Shown here: positions 1 through 14,700 of the stretch, one piece after another
Layout: each line of letters starts with the position of its first letter
Numbering within the stretch: the first letter of the stretch is position 1
NCBI GenBank assembly: GCA_037074765.1
Contig: JBAMDO010000066.1
Location: forward strand, 1 to 64,000
Reading direction: 5' to 3'
DNA: 64,000 nt
DNA from: Mansonella perstans
Lineage: Eukaryota > Nematoda > Chromadorea > Rhabditida > Onchocercidae
Notes under the pieces: generated by a model
The model's input: the letters and a program-made list of their open reading frames with translations, nothing else
Database searches by the model: none
What the model was told of the DNA's origin: nothing
Made by a program: the position numbers and the translations under genes

Positions 1-1831
1 TTAAAATAATTCCGTGTAGATTCGACGAATGTAAAGATTCAGAATATTTTTTGAGATAAAAATATCGTTCAATGCGGTTTTACATAAATGTGATATGCAA
101 TTTAGGTGAAGGATAAGAATATTTACTACTTAATATGGCAATAATGTTTCTAATACTTACATTAAATATTTAAAAATAATTGAATTTCCAGCCAAATATA
201 ATATCTGTAATGTGTGTGTGTGTGTGTTATTAATTAATTATCGTTTCATAAAGCTTAATATTAGGGATTGTAGATGTCAACGATCAATGATAAAGTGGAA
301 ATTTTAAAAAAAAAACTACATCGTGTAGAATATAACATTCAATGTGTATTTTCAAAAGTGCTGAACAAATTGAAGCATATAGCCTGATAAGTTGATGAAA
401 GATTTTTAGAATTGATAATTATATCCAAAATCCGTGGGCGAGTCCATTTCCCATTCCAGTTGATGCCATTAATTTTTGATGACTTGATATTTTTGAGATT
501 TATTTTTCAAATTTTCAGTCATTTAAAAATTCTCTCGTAAACTTTTATCGATAATCAGCTATCATTTTGCTGAAAATTATCAAATTTCAAAAAAATTCAT
601 ATTTTCTTCAATTTTTAAAATTGCGACAAAAAAGTATTTGTAACTAGAAAATTATGAATGAGAAATATGTTAAAATCATGAAAATCAATCAATTAATTAA
701 TATCTAATTTCAATCAGCAGTCCTTCTTCTAGAATTTAAAGAATTCAACTACACAATGGCTTTTCAAAACAATGATCAAGTTTAAATTACAGTCTGCTAT
801 TAAACAGAATCGCATAACGAATTATCTGATCGTTTTCTTTCGCTTTTGATATAAACTACATTTTAAAAATAAATAAATTCCAGTAAAAGCAATGGGAGCC
901 TGGAGGAAAAATTATTTCCAGAAAATTATATAGTACATGAAGGAACTGAAAATAATGTGCCCCCAAAACAATATCTGATATGAAGTTTGAAACCTTTCCG
1001 TGATACTATCCCAAATTTTTGCCGAACTGATTCTATCAATCGAACAACAGAACAGCAAGTACAAGAATACTTATTTCACCTCAACCATCATTCATTGAAA
1101 CAGCAATATATTTTTTTGCTCACCTCACAAAAACAAACTCAACAAATAGGTAAATAAATTATTCTAAAACAATATTTGTTAACGTGAATCATTAAAGGTC
1201 ACTTGCACATGTTTGAGATGAACTATTATTGGAAAATGTTTCATCAGTTTGCGATAAGGCCTAACTTTACAAGAACTTTATTCAGATTAGATGAAAAATG
1301 GCATGACAGAAATATTCTTATAAATTGAGTTTTTAAACAGAAATAAAAAGGCATATTGGTATAAGCCTTATTCCTATGGCACTGTTTAGGGAAACAATTA
1401 CTGAAAAAGTCAGGAAGATAATATTGGCAAAATAACTTTTAGCTGTAACGTAGAAATAGGCTTATATGAAATCCATGAAATTTGAAGGCAATACAATAAG
1501 ATTTATAATTGCATTGGTATGGTTTTAATATATACAGCATAATTTAGCAATAAAGGAAAAATTTCTCACAGCAATACCTTATATAGAAATTTAGATTTAC
1601 AAAAGCAAAAGCAAACATAAGTAAACAACATGATTTAGAGAAACACTAAAAATCAAAATAAAGAAAAACATTGTGAGCATCCAGGAATTAAAACAAGTAA
1701 TCAATCAAAAATCAATACTTAGATACTTGAAAACTCAAATAATTCACAATAGTACCATGGAAAATCGAACATTCTTGGATAATTATACAGTTGACTGTAA
1801 AAGAATAAAATGAGAACATCGCTGAAATAAT
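1..1831. other. Region downstream of kettin; no gene seen
   Basis: This stretch lies 3' of the kettin stop codon. I see no coding exon on either strand. It is very AT-rich and starts with a short TG dinucleotide run near 211-227. On the minus strand the nearest canonical AATAAA hexamer that I could find after the stop lies at about 1277-1282, some 550 bases past it. It is a possible polyadenylation signal, but in DNA this AT-rich the motif is weak evidence. The next gene to the left is outside the window. Confidence 0.5.
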
Positions 1832-2797
1832 CTATCGGAACTGAATCTTAAGTTTCACTTGACATTGAGCAACGCCAAGGGAATTGCGAATTATTATGAA
1901 ATAATCTCCAGCTTCTGCTTCGGAAATCCGTTGCAATTCCAGAATTGCTTTATTACCAACTCGCGATATCTGAAAAAGTCAACACTCAGTCTACCAATAT
2001 CAACAGCTGATTACTATAAGTCTCGTCTCTTACATTATATTATAATCCAATATTGATATCATCGTTTAGGAAGCATGTTATTTTTTACGTTTCATTTTAT
2101 TTTTGAATAGTTCACCGCAGAAAGTGAAAAGGGGATAAAAAGTGAAAAAGGGTGAACTCTCCTAAGAGGATTGAGTTAAATGAAAAATTTTAATTCTTCT
2201 TCTGTGTTTCTGAAAGAATTTTTATTATTTGTGATTTCCAATGATTGTAATTAATAAATATTGAAGAAATAAACCAATATCATCTTTGAACTATTTAATC
2301 AAAAAATTCAAGCTCTCTGATAAGTTTGCGAAGTTGAGGAAAATTCAAACAGAGAGGTTTATAAACTCTAGTCAAATTTGTGCAAAAAAAAACTAACTTT
2401 TTTGTTAGGTCCATCAGAAAGTGGTTTGCCATTAAATTGCCAGACAACAGTCGGTTGTGGGTTACCTGATATTTCGGCAATAAACTTTGCCGTATGTCCT
2501 GGTGAAAAAAAAACACAGTTTAAACAACGAAAACTAAAATGAAAATTCTATAAATATGAAAATAAAACTGGAAAAAGTTATTTCGCCAGCTTTACCGCAG
2601 AGTAAAACAGTCTACATCAACGATAATCAATTTAATTCCACCTGGTCGAGCTGTTACATCCGAAGGTTTTGAAATAAACTGCGGTACACCAGAAGATGGA
2701 GCTTTTTTCCTCATTTGAGTACTGTCAGAAATGGGCACTTGTCCGGCTGCAGAAGAAGATGCTGCGGTCATCGTTCGCACCACACTACCGCTTTTCG
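1832..2797 (-). CDS. ketn-1: Kettin Ig34 and C-terminus (exons 86-88)
   Basis: Exons are 2642-2797, 2398-2498 and 1832-1969. The first begins with a Ser/Ala-rich linker (about residues 4717-4768) and the A strand V-P-Q-F-I-S-K-P. The second carries the B-C region with T-V-V-W-Q-F-N-G-K-P. The last holds the F strand A-G-D-Y-F-I-I-I-R-N and ends Q-V-K-L-K-I-Q-F-R, then TAG. The acceptor of exon 86 is TTTGCAG just before 2797; another AG upstream at 2817 would give a frame break, so I rejected it. Both Ig cysteines are absent here. Confidence 0.88.
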
Positions 2798-5700
2798 CTG
2801 CAAATCCCTTAATAACCTAAACAGCAAATTTTCTAAACCTGATAACAAAATGGATAAAAAAAATACTCACGTTGTAAAAGCAAGTTAGCGACGCTCGTTG
2901 CTTTACCAGCCGGATTTGTTGCTTCACACTTATACTCCGCCACATTATCTTGGTAACATTTTGTGATGCGCAATACTGCTTCACCATTGCCTTGGCTTAT
3001 TTCGAAATATTTCGTCTTTTTGATTGGCTCATTATTGCGATACCATCGAATCATTGGTTCTTTAACAGCAGCAATAAATAATTATCGAAGACCGATGAGT
3101 AATAAATGAGTACATTGATTTGTTGTTCCTTAAAACTAATTCTGCAAAAGTTGAAAAAAATAGAAGTGGTACCAGGAGAACCAGTATAGTTTGCTTTGAA
3201 TTCAGCAGGTGCGCCTTCACTGACTACAACAGGCTGTATTTGAGACTGAAATCGAGGTGCCTCCAGCTGAGGTCCAATTTCCGCTCCTTTACCAGTTTTT
3301 GCTAGTACAATATTAAGACGTGCCTTACATCTGGAACAAGTCTCTAGATTCTAATATGAAAATTCAAAGATTGATATCAACAAGTATAGTTGATTATTTA
3401 AAAAGACATTCGACAATCCCTTATAAAATTTTCTGGAGTCCAGAACACTTAAGAACTCTTTCTCTGTAACAAGAAATATTTTGTACACACATCATCTCTT
3501 AATCTAGTTCAGTTTAAGGAAGAAAAAGCAATCACAAAGACAAAAAAAAAGTTGCGGAAAGTGATTCAATGTTACAAATAAATATAAAAAGTTTCGAAAA
3601 AGCTTCATAAATTAAATCTTGCACTAGAATATAAAATTAAGATTGAAATCAAGGATTTAAATAAGAATTCTTGATTTTCATTATTCATTATTCATTATTC
3701 TTGATTGAGCTAAGTGATAGAGAATGTCTGAAGGCTCACCTAGCTTCACCAACGCTATTCTTCAAAACACATTCATATATACCCGCATCTTGCGGTAATG
3801 TATTAGAGATTATTAACATGCGCTCGTTACCTTCGCTGATAATCTGATATCGTGCATCATTTGGTAGCGGCATGCCATCCTATAGTTTCGAAACTTTCCA
3901 AATTGCATATTAAATTTGTTTCTAACGAATTCAAAAGAAACTCAGGTAATTAAAAAGCATTTATAGATGTTAAATCACTTTATTTTTCGGATCTGATCAT
4001 TGCATACAGTTTTAAGTACCACTACTGTTTCCAGAATGATATTGCCTACTATTCACTGAAAATTTTTGAATAAAAGTTACTTTGAACCAATTAGCAATCG
4101 GTTCAGGATTGCCGATAACGATGCATTTGAACTGTGACAATGCAGTTTGCCGAACGCGAACATCATTTATTCGCTCTGTGAAATCAGGTGCCATTCCATG
4201 TCCCGCTGGTGAAACAACTACTAAATTAGCTGTCGATTCTTGAGCACCAGCAACATTCGTTATGCGGCACATATACTGACCACTATGGTCCAGCTTTAGT
4301 TTCCCGACGGTCAAAGTTGAGCTTTTTGCGGTGGTATCGATCTAAGATGATGCTTTAATACTGTGACATGGATAGCTAAATGGTTAGAATAATTCACTCT
4401 TTGACCAATGGTTCACCAAATTTGATTGTGTTCCAGTAACTACAGCAATAAATTTAACTAGTATCATTCACATCTAAAATATTTTCAAAACAAAAATTCG
4501 CAAAATTTCTTAAATGATTCGAGCATTTCATTCATTCTACTTTAGTTTTTAAAAGGTTCCACTTCAGCTATCTGAAGTGATCAAAAATTTAAAATACCTG
4601 AAATTCGAAGCTTGGTTTGATTTCTTTACCGTTTTGGAACCAATTCACATTAATGGGCTCATCACCGCTGAACAGTACATTGAACTGTGCGTGACGTCCG
4701 ATTTCAGCTTGTACTGGTTTTAGTTGTTGAGAAATTTGTGGAGCTCTCTTTTGGGTTTGCCCCATTTTTGTTGGTTGCGGCTGAAGAATGAAGAAAATCC
4801 AATACTGATATCAGACAATTCGGCGTTTCTAGTGAAAATTCAGAAACTCGAAACTGATAGAAGGCACAGAAGAACATTTAGCTGATATACTACACAATGA
4901 AATTAAAAACGTTCAATACAAATTTTTAAATATGATTATGTTTGCAAAAGTATATCATGCCACCGAATTTAAAAATCTGAAAGACGAATCCATGCAATAT
5001 TAAACGATTATATCGCGCAAATGGAAACGTAAACCTTCTAAATAAACTTTTAATATCAGTCATCAGATTATTCCGCTGATCATTTTTTGAAAGGTTATTG
5101 ATTATTCTGTTCCCTTATTTTGTTTCACTTCTTGGTTGTATTATTGTTAACGTTGTTGTACAAGTTAGTTTCGGAATCACGAAATCATTAAAACTGAAGT
5201 CTGATCTGCTTTTTTCAATCCAAAGTATGATTATGTTATTAACAGATGGGGCTTTACTAAAAAATAGTCGAAAAATCGTAGTGCTTAAAGCTTTTAGAAA
5301 TGTTTCATCTAGCATGCTACTATATTATCCAAGCAATGAGACGACCAAAATCAATTTTGGAAACTCAAATGGTTAGATGAAGAGTTAAATTTCATTAAAC
5401 AATAACAATTAGCTCATATTAAAGATTACTAAAGAAAGCATTCTTTACACCAAAACATTTAATTCAAAAAAAAATTCAAACAAAAAGTGCTGACAGCTAC
5501 ACGTCGAAGGATACGGAAACCCAAAACCCGCTCTCGCATTCGATTGCCATAACTGTATTCTCTACGTTCCGCATATTCATCGGACAATAGATTCTCATGT
5601 TTTGCTAAGTTCACTTCAATTCCATGCTCACAGTATTCACGACAAATTTGCTACAATGCAGTACGCTAAATTAATTTTTAGTTATTGATGAAAGAATTAA

Positions 5701-8700
5701 CGATTATTTTCTAAATACTGATTCCGATAAAGAGTCACAAATGATTCGAGCATACAACTCAAAAAGATTTCAGAAATAATATATGAAGAATTTTTTCTAG
5801 TCTTTAGAAGATAAGACGCAGTAAATAAAACCTTACTGATTTTACAGGTTTTTTATAAAGTCTCTTAAGATTTGCATTATCTTGCTCATCTTAAATTCTA
5901 GCAGAAAAAAAAAGCTCATTTCTATATGAAATTTGAAATATTTTTAATATATTAGAGAAGATATTCCGATGTTTAAATGTTTAAACTACAAACCACGCAA
6001 ATCTCAAAAAAAAAGTTGCTTCAGGCAATATCAGTGTAATTTAGTACAAAGACATAAATAGAAAGAAAACCACACAACATTCAAAAGAGCAATAAAATCA
6101 TGCAAAAAGTAGTATGCCAACTTACTTTCGAAGGTACTGTCGACTCGGTAATTTTTCTGCAAAATTAAAGAATTAAAATGAATATTTTTCCCTAAAATTC
6201 TGAAAGTTAATTTAGCCAAATAATGACAATTGGTTGGACAGGCATTTCTTTCTTGTTAGTGTAATTTAAACATAAAAAACGTCAGACAACTATTTCAAAG
6301 TTCAGAAATCCACCATTACAAAAGCACACGAATTTCATTAACCGTAATTTTAATTCACTACATCTAGCATCAAATGTTTTTAGGATGAAAATTACAAAAT
6401 AAGCAAGGAATATTTTACATATCCATCAAATCCTGAAACAAATAATAACAGAATTCTATCATTTATGAAGAATTCAGCACATCTATAAAGCTAAAGCACA
6501 CAATCGGAAATATCTACCATAAAATCGAGAACAAACAGCCTACCCTTTGATAACGGTAGGTGTTTCTTTTAGAGGACCACTCTCAATAACCGGTGCTTCC
6601 GACGGTTTCATTACCTTCGGCTGGAATTTCTGCTTTATCTTTACCTGATCTTTTGCCGGCATTTCTGCCTAGAAAATACAGAAATCATGAACTGCAATTG
6701 AACTGGTTTACTATAAATTTAATTCAAACAAAATAAACTTCAGGATACAACTTATACCTGCTTGGGTATCTCCGGTTTTTGTTTTACAGATGTCAATTTC
6801 ACTTTCTCTTTTTGAATTTCTACGTGTTGGGGGGATGGCAATTCAGTCGCCGGCTTTGGTTTCGCCAACTTAAATTTCACTTGGTCACGTGCCGGCACTA
6901 TTACCTCTTTCTCTTGCTCAGGTAGTCGTCGGAATCTTAAACATTTTAGTCAAGTTGTAAATTCGATAAGATTCATTTGTGAATATGCTGCCCGATCGGT
7001 TCTACTGATTTCTCAAAAAAAAATTCCGAAATTTGAAACTTTTCGCATTTCTTGAGCAATTGCCTTATTCATCTCTTTCTGCTCTCATAAATAAGGCCGT
7101 AAACTAAACCGTTATCTCAAACATCACTGGCACTGTGATATAATGACTATCTTTAATGATGATACAATTTAATTATTTCTAAAAACACAGTAAGCAGAAA
7201 CACAATTACACAATTTCTAGATTAAATCTTTTTAATCAATTAATTTTTTGGTTACAATTGATTTTTTTAATTAGATTTTGGTTACACTTTTTTCGAACTT
7301 TACGACTACAAAATTTAAATCAATGTGAATTAGATTCAAAATTTCTTGTCAGCTTGAATTACTAATCAAAATCAAACCGTGACTCAACGTTTCCAAGTTT
7401 TTTTTCGGTTGCCCATTGCGGTTTTGTTGCACTATAACCTCCAAGTGCTGCTTCTTTTTCTACTTTAGGAGCAGCCTTAAGTTCTACTCGTTCCATTTTT
7501 TCTCTTGTTGGTTCATATTTCTGGATGTGCCCAGGCTTTAAAGTTATTTCTTCCAATTTCATGCTTTCAAAGGTTGGACGAGTTGTCTCAATCTGCAAAA
7601 ATTTAACATTTCTAATCAAACATTAATGGAAAAATTTTATATTTGCAAGAAGTGATCATATGCTGTTAATCAGTGCTTCAATAATCGTAGCGCAACTTCA
7701 GGAAAAATAACTGCACACTATATTTCAAAAAAAATATACATGATGAAAACCTTCTAACCTTGTTCCAGTTTATCTCAAAGATTTGCTGCTAATCATCCAA
7801 CCTATCTTAGCGATAACATACTCAATGAATTCTTAATTCTGGAGCTCTATGTGTCAGCTTTTCCTTGAGTTATTTTCATATTCCGATGTGGATTACAACG
7901 AACAATTGTCAAAATTAAGTTGTCATTGCAAGAATTTTAATACTGAAATATATTGAAATTTTACATAAGTAAGCTGATTATAGAATTGCTCGTTTTTAGG
8001 TCTGGTAAACTTTTCGATAAGTTCTTCACTTTCAAGCGGCTCAGTAGGTGTCTTAGATCGTTCAATCTTCATCAATTTTTGCTGGTCAGCCTTTGGTGCT
8101 TTCTCAAATGCTTCACCAAGAGAGCCTAGAACTTCCTGAAAATTGCGAAAAACGTGAATGAAAAACTGACCAAGTCCTTTTTTCTTTCTCATATGCAGTC
8201 AAACAGTCTAATATTTAAGGTAGAACTACATTTAAAAAAAAAACGATTAATTAAATCCAATTCCACTGTACCTTCTGCCATCTGGCTTCCCTTTCGTGTA
8301 GTTCATCTATGGTCATGAAAGACGTCGGCTTTAGCTTCACATGTCGAAAGTCTTTGGTCTGATAAACGTCTAGCATTGCGGAAGCAAGTACTTCACCCTC
8401 CGAATTTTTTGCAATTGCAACGATCTAAAAATGTTCACTAAAATGACCTTTCCGTAAATATGATTCAGTTATTAAAAAAAAAACACGGAAAATAAAATTG
8501 TAGGGCCTACTTCACCAGCATCTGATATTCTCGTCTTAGAAATTGTCAAGTAGTGGATTCCATCGTAATGTAGCTTATACCTGTTCCCCTAAAAATAGTT
8601 TTCTTAAGAATTTCCATAAGCTTTTACATCCGAAGCAATTTCAATAAAGTTGGAAAAATAAGAATACGTTCAAGTGTCAACAAAAAAGGAATCTGTTTGA

Positions 8701-11700
8701 AGACAAAATCAGAAAAAAATTATGCAAAGTTCAAATTAATTCGGAATTAAATATAAAGAATATTTCAATGACGCAAAACAACAAGATGATTTAGCTTGTT
8801 GGTAACAACTTAATGTAATCATCATACGAGACGTAAGAAAAAAATGTATGGCTTACAAACAAAAAATATGCATCACTTACATGAATGGCTTGATCTCCGT
8901 TTATATACCAAATAACTTTCGGTTTTGGATTACCGATTACTGCGCACACAAATTTGACAGGTTCATTTTCTACCGCCTGCATGTTCATGGGTTTGATTGT
9001 AAATGTCGGTGGCTGTTTCTCACGCCGTTGTTCACTCATTTGTTCAGACCTTAATCATGTGAAAAATGAAACCGCATAGGGTTAAATCCGCAATACACAA
9101 ACTTATAATGAATTATACAATTCAAGATACAAAATACACTGAAAATTCGCAGAAATGTAGAATAGTATGTTAAACTTATTATTTACCGAAAGCACTGTTT
9201 GCAGTATTACTGTGCTTAAAAACTTTTGCCAGCTATAAAATCTGTAATTTGGTTTTTTTTGCAATTTTAACTAAAAGAGATAAGAACATGTAACTGAATT
9301 CAAATATCTGAAAAAAAGCAAAAAACAAGAAACAAACCAATACGGCTGATCACCAAGTTTCTTGACATCAGAAACCAGAACACCCTGCGGAAGTTGACTT
9401 TCGGTGATAATGTTTTTAGAACCTGAGCAAGCCAATTTCGCAGACTCTTTTGCTGTTCCGTAGGGATTAGTAGCAACACAAGTATATTCACCAGTATCGT
9501 CGGGTAATGCATAGAGCACATCCAAGCATGCGAAACCAAAATCTAGCATTGAACGAAATCGATGTCCTGCAATATTCTTTAAAACAGGGAAAAAAATAAA
9601 TAAGGGATAGCTAAGTTTGAAACTTTAACTAGTGGTTTCCACCTAGTCAATGAGAATTAAAATATGGACCGTGAGGGAGACAGAAAATTAGAGGCGAGGC
9701 TGTTTTGCTTTTTTTTTCTAAGAAAGATTTGATTCATTTATCGGCAATAGAGGTTAGTTCGAATTGTAATTTTGTATTAAAATTCCTTTTTAACGTCCTT
9801 CATTGTTAGTTTAAATAATCCTCTTCATCTTAATTTTATTTTCAGGATTTCATCATTCTCTATTCACTTTTAATTACATTAAAACAAAGAATCGACTGGA
9901 AGCAAATAATGATACAAGTATACTTTGAGCAATAGCTCCAGAATTACGCAACTTGTGTCAAGATAAGCAAGTTGGAATATCATATTGATGAAAACCAAAT
10001 TAAATTTCATATTAAAAATGTTCCTACTTTTTTATATTATGATGTTATTATATACATCACTAATATGTTAAAAGTTTTGTTAAAAGTTAAAAGTTTCACT
10101 AATATGTTAAAAATGTTCTCTTTCAAATTACAAAACTTATTTTTGAACCTTTATGGGTACTGCTACAAATAAAAAAGATAAAGTGGTCTCCGGTCAAGGA
10201 AGAGTTCGGAACAACTACTTTAAACAATAGAAATTCCATTAGAATCAATGAAAAACACCAAATCTTGACGATCTATTCCGATCTTGCAGACTTCCAAAAT
10301 TTTAAATATTATCTATTGGATATTTGGTTTCGAGAAGACTGTGTCAATCTGAAGCCAAAATTTCGTGATTTTGTTTAAAAAAAGAGCAGAATTACCAATT
10401 AAAACCGGTTTTCCATCTTTGAACCATTCAACTTTCATATAAGGGTCATTAACCGGTGCAACCTGTATTTCGAAGCGGCAGTAATCACTCTCCTCAACAC
10501 CAATATTCGCCAGATTGGTCTTGAATATAGGCGGCTGCTTTGCAGCCTTGTTGTAAGCATCCTCCTCGCTAAGTGCCAAAGAAGCACGGGTATGTTGACG
10601 TAAGCGATTTTCAAGATTCTTCATACTGGCCCCAGGCGCTTGCGGCGCAAATTCTACGCTTGGTTTTGAAAGAACCTGAACTCAAATCAAAAATTAATCG
10701 AATTTTATCCATCTGAGATAACTGAATTTATGCGATATTGAAAATCAAAGCGAAAAATTTTTTAACTGCAATAAAATCCATTTTTGAAAAATCATACTGT
10801 GACATGAGTTCCGGTGGATATTTCGCCTTTATCGTTCCTAACAACACATTTATAAACACCACTATCTTCCGGAAGCGCATATAGAATATCCAGCGTCACA
10901 TAACCAAATTCGCATGCTGACTTGAAACGTGAAGCTTCTGTGAGTGGTTTATCATCTTTCAACCAGTTAACTGTCAATTTCGAATCATTGATTGGTGACA
11001 CACGACATGCCATGTGGATAGAGTCGCCTTGCTGCAAAGAACCAGATTTTTCTCCGATAGCTTGGTTTTCCATTGTTTATTGGATTATTTTTAATCATTT
11101 TATAACAAAAATCATCTACTGGAGAAGTCCGCTCAACAAAAAATACCTCAACTCCATCAATGTGTTCAACGAGAGGTTGAATTATTTGCGGTGCATCGAT
11201 CTGTATCACGGATGTAACCTCAATATGACCAACACTTTCCGCTTTTCCTTTAGAATTATAAGCCACACACCTGTGGACATGACCCAATAAGGTAAAGATA
11301 TTGAGATCGATAGGAATTCAGTATCCGGATCAGCAAATCGCTTTTTCAAAGTGCAAAACAAATGTGAGTGAAAAGGTAAGTAAATCAACCTTCCGACATT
11401 ACAGGTTAATTTATGTTGATGAAAAAATATCAGAAAAGAATCGCATTCAATTAGCACTGGAAATCGGAATAAAGCATCAAAATTATGGCAAACTTTATGT
11501 TAACTGTTCTAGAAATAAATAAAAAAATCCATACTTGTATTCTCCGCTATCTTCAGTTATTAAATGCTTAATCAGCAATGTGGCAACACCAAAATCATTC
11601 GACATATGTATCCTATTTGAGTAGGGTATAGAATAGCCATTGTGTAGCCATTCGATACGGAGTGAAGGATCACCAATTGGTTGTAGCACACAAGTAAAAG

Positions 11701-14700
11701 CTGTAGCTTCAGCTTCATTCATCTGGAATTATACAGAATATCTGAGAACTTGAAATGAGCTTTAAATAAGTTCAAAAACAAGTTGAGAATGGAAAGTTGT
11801 TTAATGTCCTATTTTTTAAAACGTGGTTTATATTAAGGAATCTAATTAAGAATGCGTGATTCCTGATTACACCGTTTCCGAGCGGATATTTATATAAACA
11901 CAAGCTGTGAAATTTGAAAGCAGTTATAAAATTAGACTGCAATAAAAAATAACAGCATTTCTTTATAACAGTACCACACTTACCTGGCCAAGATCAATAA
12001 GATCTTGGGTAAAGTAAGGCGCATCAAATTCTTTGACTGGTTGATCCAATTCATTTCTTGGCCGATGGATATATTCCTCCAGCTTTTCAATACGATCTTT
12101 GCCCTCAGTAGTACTTTGCCAATCGGAAACAATACCACCCATACCTTTAACCTGAAAATCATTGATTACTCACTATATTAAAAGGACTCTTTTCCTCAAA
12201 AATCATCTAAATTATTCTAGAAAAGCAAGTTAATAACGAAAAATTTTCTCCAGAAATTTAAACGCTACAAAAGATGGCAGCAACATATGCTAAAAGCACT
12301 GACCCATGAAATTAAATCATAAGTTAAACTTTACTTGCATATCACATGATGTTTCTGCTTGTCCTTTCTTGTTGCTTGCGCGACACATCCATTTGCCCGA
12401 ATCCTGCGGCTCTGCAGGTATTAATTCTAGAACCACAAAACCAAAATCATGGATTGCCTTCATACGAGCTGTGTGTCCAATGGGCTGTCCATTATGGAAC
12501 CACTCAATCTTTAAGTTCGGATCACCTACTGGTTCCAATCGTGCTTCCAAATGCGCTACCTGTCCTTCTGACAAATTCGTCAGCGACTGCAATGAAAAAT
12601 TATAGCTTTGGACACAAAAATACTCCAACAAATACATTTTGTGATGCATTTCATAAAATTAAATAAATTCTTAATTTAAAAAGAGCAATGAAGCATTTTC
12701 GAGACAAAATTTTTCAAGAAAAAATTCAAACCTGTAACTGAGTTAAGAATCTTGGTGAATCGAAATCAAACTCCGGCTTTTCAGGAACTGGTGCTTTCGG
12801 CGCCTCAATTTCAAAAATTTTCTTGTAAGCGCCAGACATTTTGTCTGGTAACTGTGACTTCGTAATGATCTTCTGTTTCGGGTTACATTTCAACTGTGTG
12901 CTAGTTACCGCCTCACCAACCTGAAATTTTTAAAACTTAAACGCTAGACTGGCAGGTCAAAAACCGAAACACTTTAACAGTAATTCTGTAGATTAAGAAT
13001 GTTTTACCTTGTTAACTGCACGGCATACATATTCACCCGAATCTTCGGGATATGATGGTGATATTTCCAGTACAACAAAACCAAAATCATTGATTGTTTT
13101 GACACGACTTCCTGTACGCAGCGGTTTCCCATTGAGATACCACTGAATCTAAAAAAGCAATTTTAAATAAGTCAAATCTAGTATATTCGATAAATATTAA
13201 GATGCATGAAGAAGATTTCGTTCCCAATGCTAATGGGAAAGAACTGAAAAATTTTAAAAATATATATTTGAAGGAATCATATTAAGAAAAGCAACCTGCA
13301 ATTGATCATCATTCAGCGGTTCATACCGAGCAGTGAAATGAACACGATCTCCTTCTTCACAAGCGATAGGAGCAGAAAGAGGTTCAATGAATATAGGGAT
13401 GGTTTTCTGCTCTTCTACAACTTTTTCTTCCGCTTTCAAATGCAGATTATATTCAAGCTGTTCAATTGCTTTTGCCTTATTTTCATCCTACATAAAAAAA
13501 TCAATCTATATCTTCAAACATATGCAAGAAATAGACCAAGTCGTCTTAAGTAATGGATAAAGAGTATTTATGCTATTCATAGAAAAAATTCATTGAATAT
13601 AAATGGTATCTATGAGACTGCTAGCAATATATAAGCAGTTATAATCCTCTGTGCAAAACTTAATAAACACATCGACAGATATTACAAATGAACTGATTTC
13701 TGTAAAAATTTTGCTTTCAGATCAAGAAGTCATCCAGTCTTCCACCATTCACGATTCAGATTTCTAAAAATCATTTTGTTTTAATTTCATAACAAATCTC
13801 CACTAACCTGAGGTTGCAGTAGAAGAGTTTCTTTTGATGCAATTTCTAAAACAGTTGACGAGCTAGCTTCACCAGCAGAATTAGTAACTTTCACAGTGTA
13901 CTCACCAGCATCCTGGAACAACAATAGAAATTCCAAAATTATAATCTATACTTTGTTGTGTTCAAATATTATCATTCTAAAAAAGCAGCTAACACGAATA
14001 TCATTTTAAGAAAAAAAGTACAGCAGTTTCAGCTTAAGTTTCAAGTTTGAAAAAAATTTAATTTAAGTTATGAGCGTGGATGGAAATGCAAATTCGTTTT
14101 ACTACTTTTAACAGTTTTACATTCGAATGTTGAATATCTATTTTGGGATTTAAAAAAACAACTAAAAATAAAACCTGAGCAAATAGATGCAAGATATCAA
14201 GTATTGCAAAGCCAAAGTCTTGTATCATCTTATAACGATTTGCATGAAATAAGGGTTTGGCATCACGGAACCAATCTACTTTAAGACTTGGATCATCAAT
14301 AGGTGTGAACTGAGCTTCTAAATGAGCGCTGTCACCCTCGGTAAGACCCTGTGGTTTCTGCAGATGAACAGTGATTTGCGGTGGATCAAAGATCTGGAAA
14401 TAAGAAGTCCTTGAAAAACTAAACTTCAAAATGGAGGCTTCGGCATAAGTGAAGATTATCAACTGACTATAAAACAAATATTGATGATTCGTACTTATCA
14501 TTTAGCTCTTGTTGACTAATTAGTCCCAAAAACTAACCTTCGGTGGAAGCACATTAGGAACTGGTTTCTCAGCTTCTATTTCCATAATTCTTTCAAGACT
14601 CTGCGGTTGCATCGAATCGAAGATAATATTTTCTTTGCTCAAAACATTAACAGACGCAGAACTTTTTGCATCACCAACTTCATTCGAAACAACACATGTC

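Noticed and set aside
2798..2816. Upstream acceptor for kettin exon 86 (GTTTAG)
   Set aside because: It would need phase 0, while the previous exon ends in phase 1; the TTTGCAG acceptor 19 bases further in restores the frame.
10922..11290. 122-codon plus-strand open frame opposite kettin exons 68-69
   Set aside because: It is the antisense shadow of Ig28, whose minus-strand reading has clear Ig motifs and spliced frame.
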